From positions 1-36,731 of the forward strand of contig PNMC01000010.1 of the NCBI GenBank assembly GCA_013823365.1: a stretch of 36,731 nt of DNA, read 5' to 3'. Position 1 is the stretch's first letter, and the number at the start of each line of letters is the position of its first letter. Both the position numbers and the translations under genes were made by a program. The stretch is from Parvibaculum sp. GTDB lineage: Bacteria > Pseudomonadota > Alphaproteobacteria > Parvibaculales > Parvibaculaceae. The notes under the pieces were generated by a model. The model did not search any database. It was not told where the DNA came from and saw nothing but the letters and a program-made list of their open reading frames with translations. This document shows positions 36,123-36,731 of this stretch, in pieces.

Positions 36123-36476
36123 TCAGTACGCGACCGTCACCTCTACATGATGGTGCCGGTGCTTCTCGCAGACATAGGGCACGATCTGGTATTCGCCCGC
36201 CGGAATCTCGGCGCCCATTGCCATCTCGGGCAGGAGGAAGTCGCCGACCGTGTTGCCGTTCCTGTCGACGATGGAAAAGCCGTAGGTACCATACATCACC
36301 CGCACGACCTTGCCGTCCGCGGGCAGCACAAGCTGGCGGCCCCAATGAGTCTGGGAATTGTAGCTGTCCTTCATCACGAGACTGCCCGTGCCCGTCACCG
36401 TTCCGGCGAGCGCCGGGGCGGCGAATGCGGCGCCGGTGAAGGCGATGGCGGCGATCGAAGCAAGGACAGTGCGCAT
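36123..36476 (-). CDS. Secreted protein of unknown function
   Basis: Signal peptide 'MRTVLASIAAIAFTGAAFAAPALA' and compact mature domain with His-rich C-terminus 'CEKHRHHHVEVTVAY'. Confidence 0.7.
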   Translation of the reverse strand: MRTVLASIAAIAFTGAAFAAPALAGTVTGTGSLVMKDSYNSQTHWGRQLVLPADGKVVRVMYGTYGFSIVDRNGNTVGDFLLPEMAMGAEIPAGEYQIVPYVCEKHRHHHVEVTVAY

Positions 36477-36574
36477 GAAGCATCTCCCGAGGGCCGAAAG
36501 GCAAACAGCGCCCCCGTTTCCGGGGACGCTGCAAGCTTAGCATAGGCGGAGGGACGTTTAAGCCCTGCTCCGCC

Positions 36575-36731
36575 CTATTGTGCGCGTTGGCCGAAGAGGA
36601 TCTTGCGAGCCCTTTCGGCCTCCTTGGTCTTGTCACCGATGGTGCCCCGGCGCCATTCGCGCCCAAGGGCAAATCCCCTCCGGACCGCCGGGCGGGCACC
36701 AACCCGCTCGAACCAGTCCTTCAGGAAAGGG
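36575..36731 (-). CDS. Glutathione S-transferase C-terminus, 5' end beyond the window
   Basis: Minus-strand frame 'PFLKDWFERVGARPAVRRGFALGREWRRGTIGDKTKEAERARKILFGQRAQ*'. Confidence 0.75.
   Translation of the reverse strand, partial: PFLKDWFERVGARPAVRRGFALGREWRRGTIGDKTKEAERARKILFGQRAQ

Noticed and set aside
1-36731. CRISPR arrays, transposases, integrases, phage or toxin-antitoxin modules
   Set aside because: Looked for direct-repeat arrays and diagnostic protein motifs; none seen.

Overview
The window looks like a GC-rich alphaproteobacterial chromosome segment. Most of it is a conserved housekeeping block: parC, recO, era, rnc, lepB, acpS, pdxJ, a DUF2062 gene, pyrE, rsh, rpoZ, folK, then smpB and dapA. 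On its left is a TRAP transporter operon (dctPQM plus a coupled membrane-anchored protein). On its right are more variable genes: lytic transglycosylase, Na/Pi cotransporter, two betaine-synthesis methyltransferases, an MscS channel, a TRIC-type channel, an AI-2E family exporter, a MarR regulator divergent from a lipoprotein-like alpha/beta hydrolase, a VOC protein, a PhyH dioxygenase, tRNA-Ser(GCT), tesB, a Sel1 protein and GSTs. The most interesting signal is a compact unit on the minus strand at about 24584-24763. It has a good sigma70-like promoter, a Shine-Dalgarno, a 14-codon leader peptide (MNAMAFAMRNWWTT) with tandem Trp codons, mutually exclusive pairings and an intrinsic terminator. 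This is the architecture of a trp-type ribosome-mediated attenuator, but it sits between the sarcosine/dimethylglycine methyltransferase gene and an uncharacterised SAM-dependent methyltransferase plus Na/Pi cotransporter, not in front of trp genes. Second-tier signals are a 50-nt perfect three-way-junction element upstream of the PhyH gene, a doubled TATCGCGATA operator array in the MarR/hydrolase divergon, a nested inverted-repeat element upstream of parC, and tandem hairpin leaders upstream of dctP and the Sel1 gene. Family assignments come from reading the translations; no database search was run.
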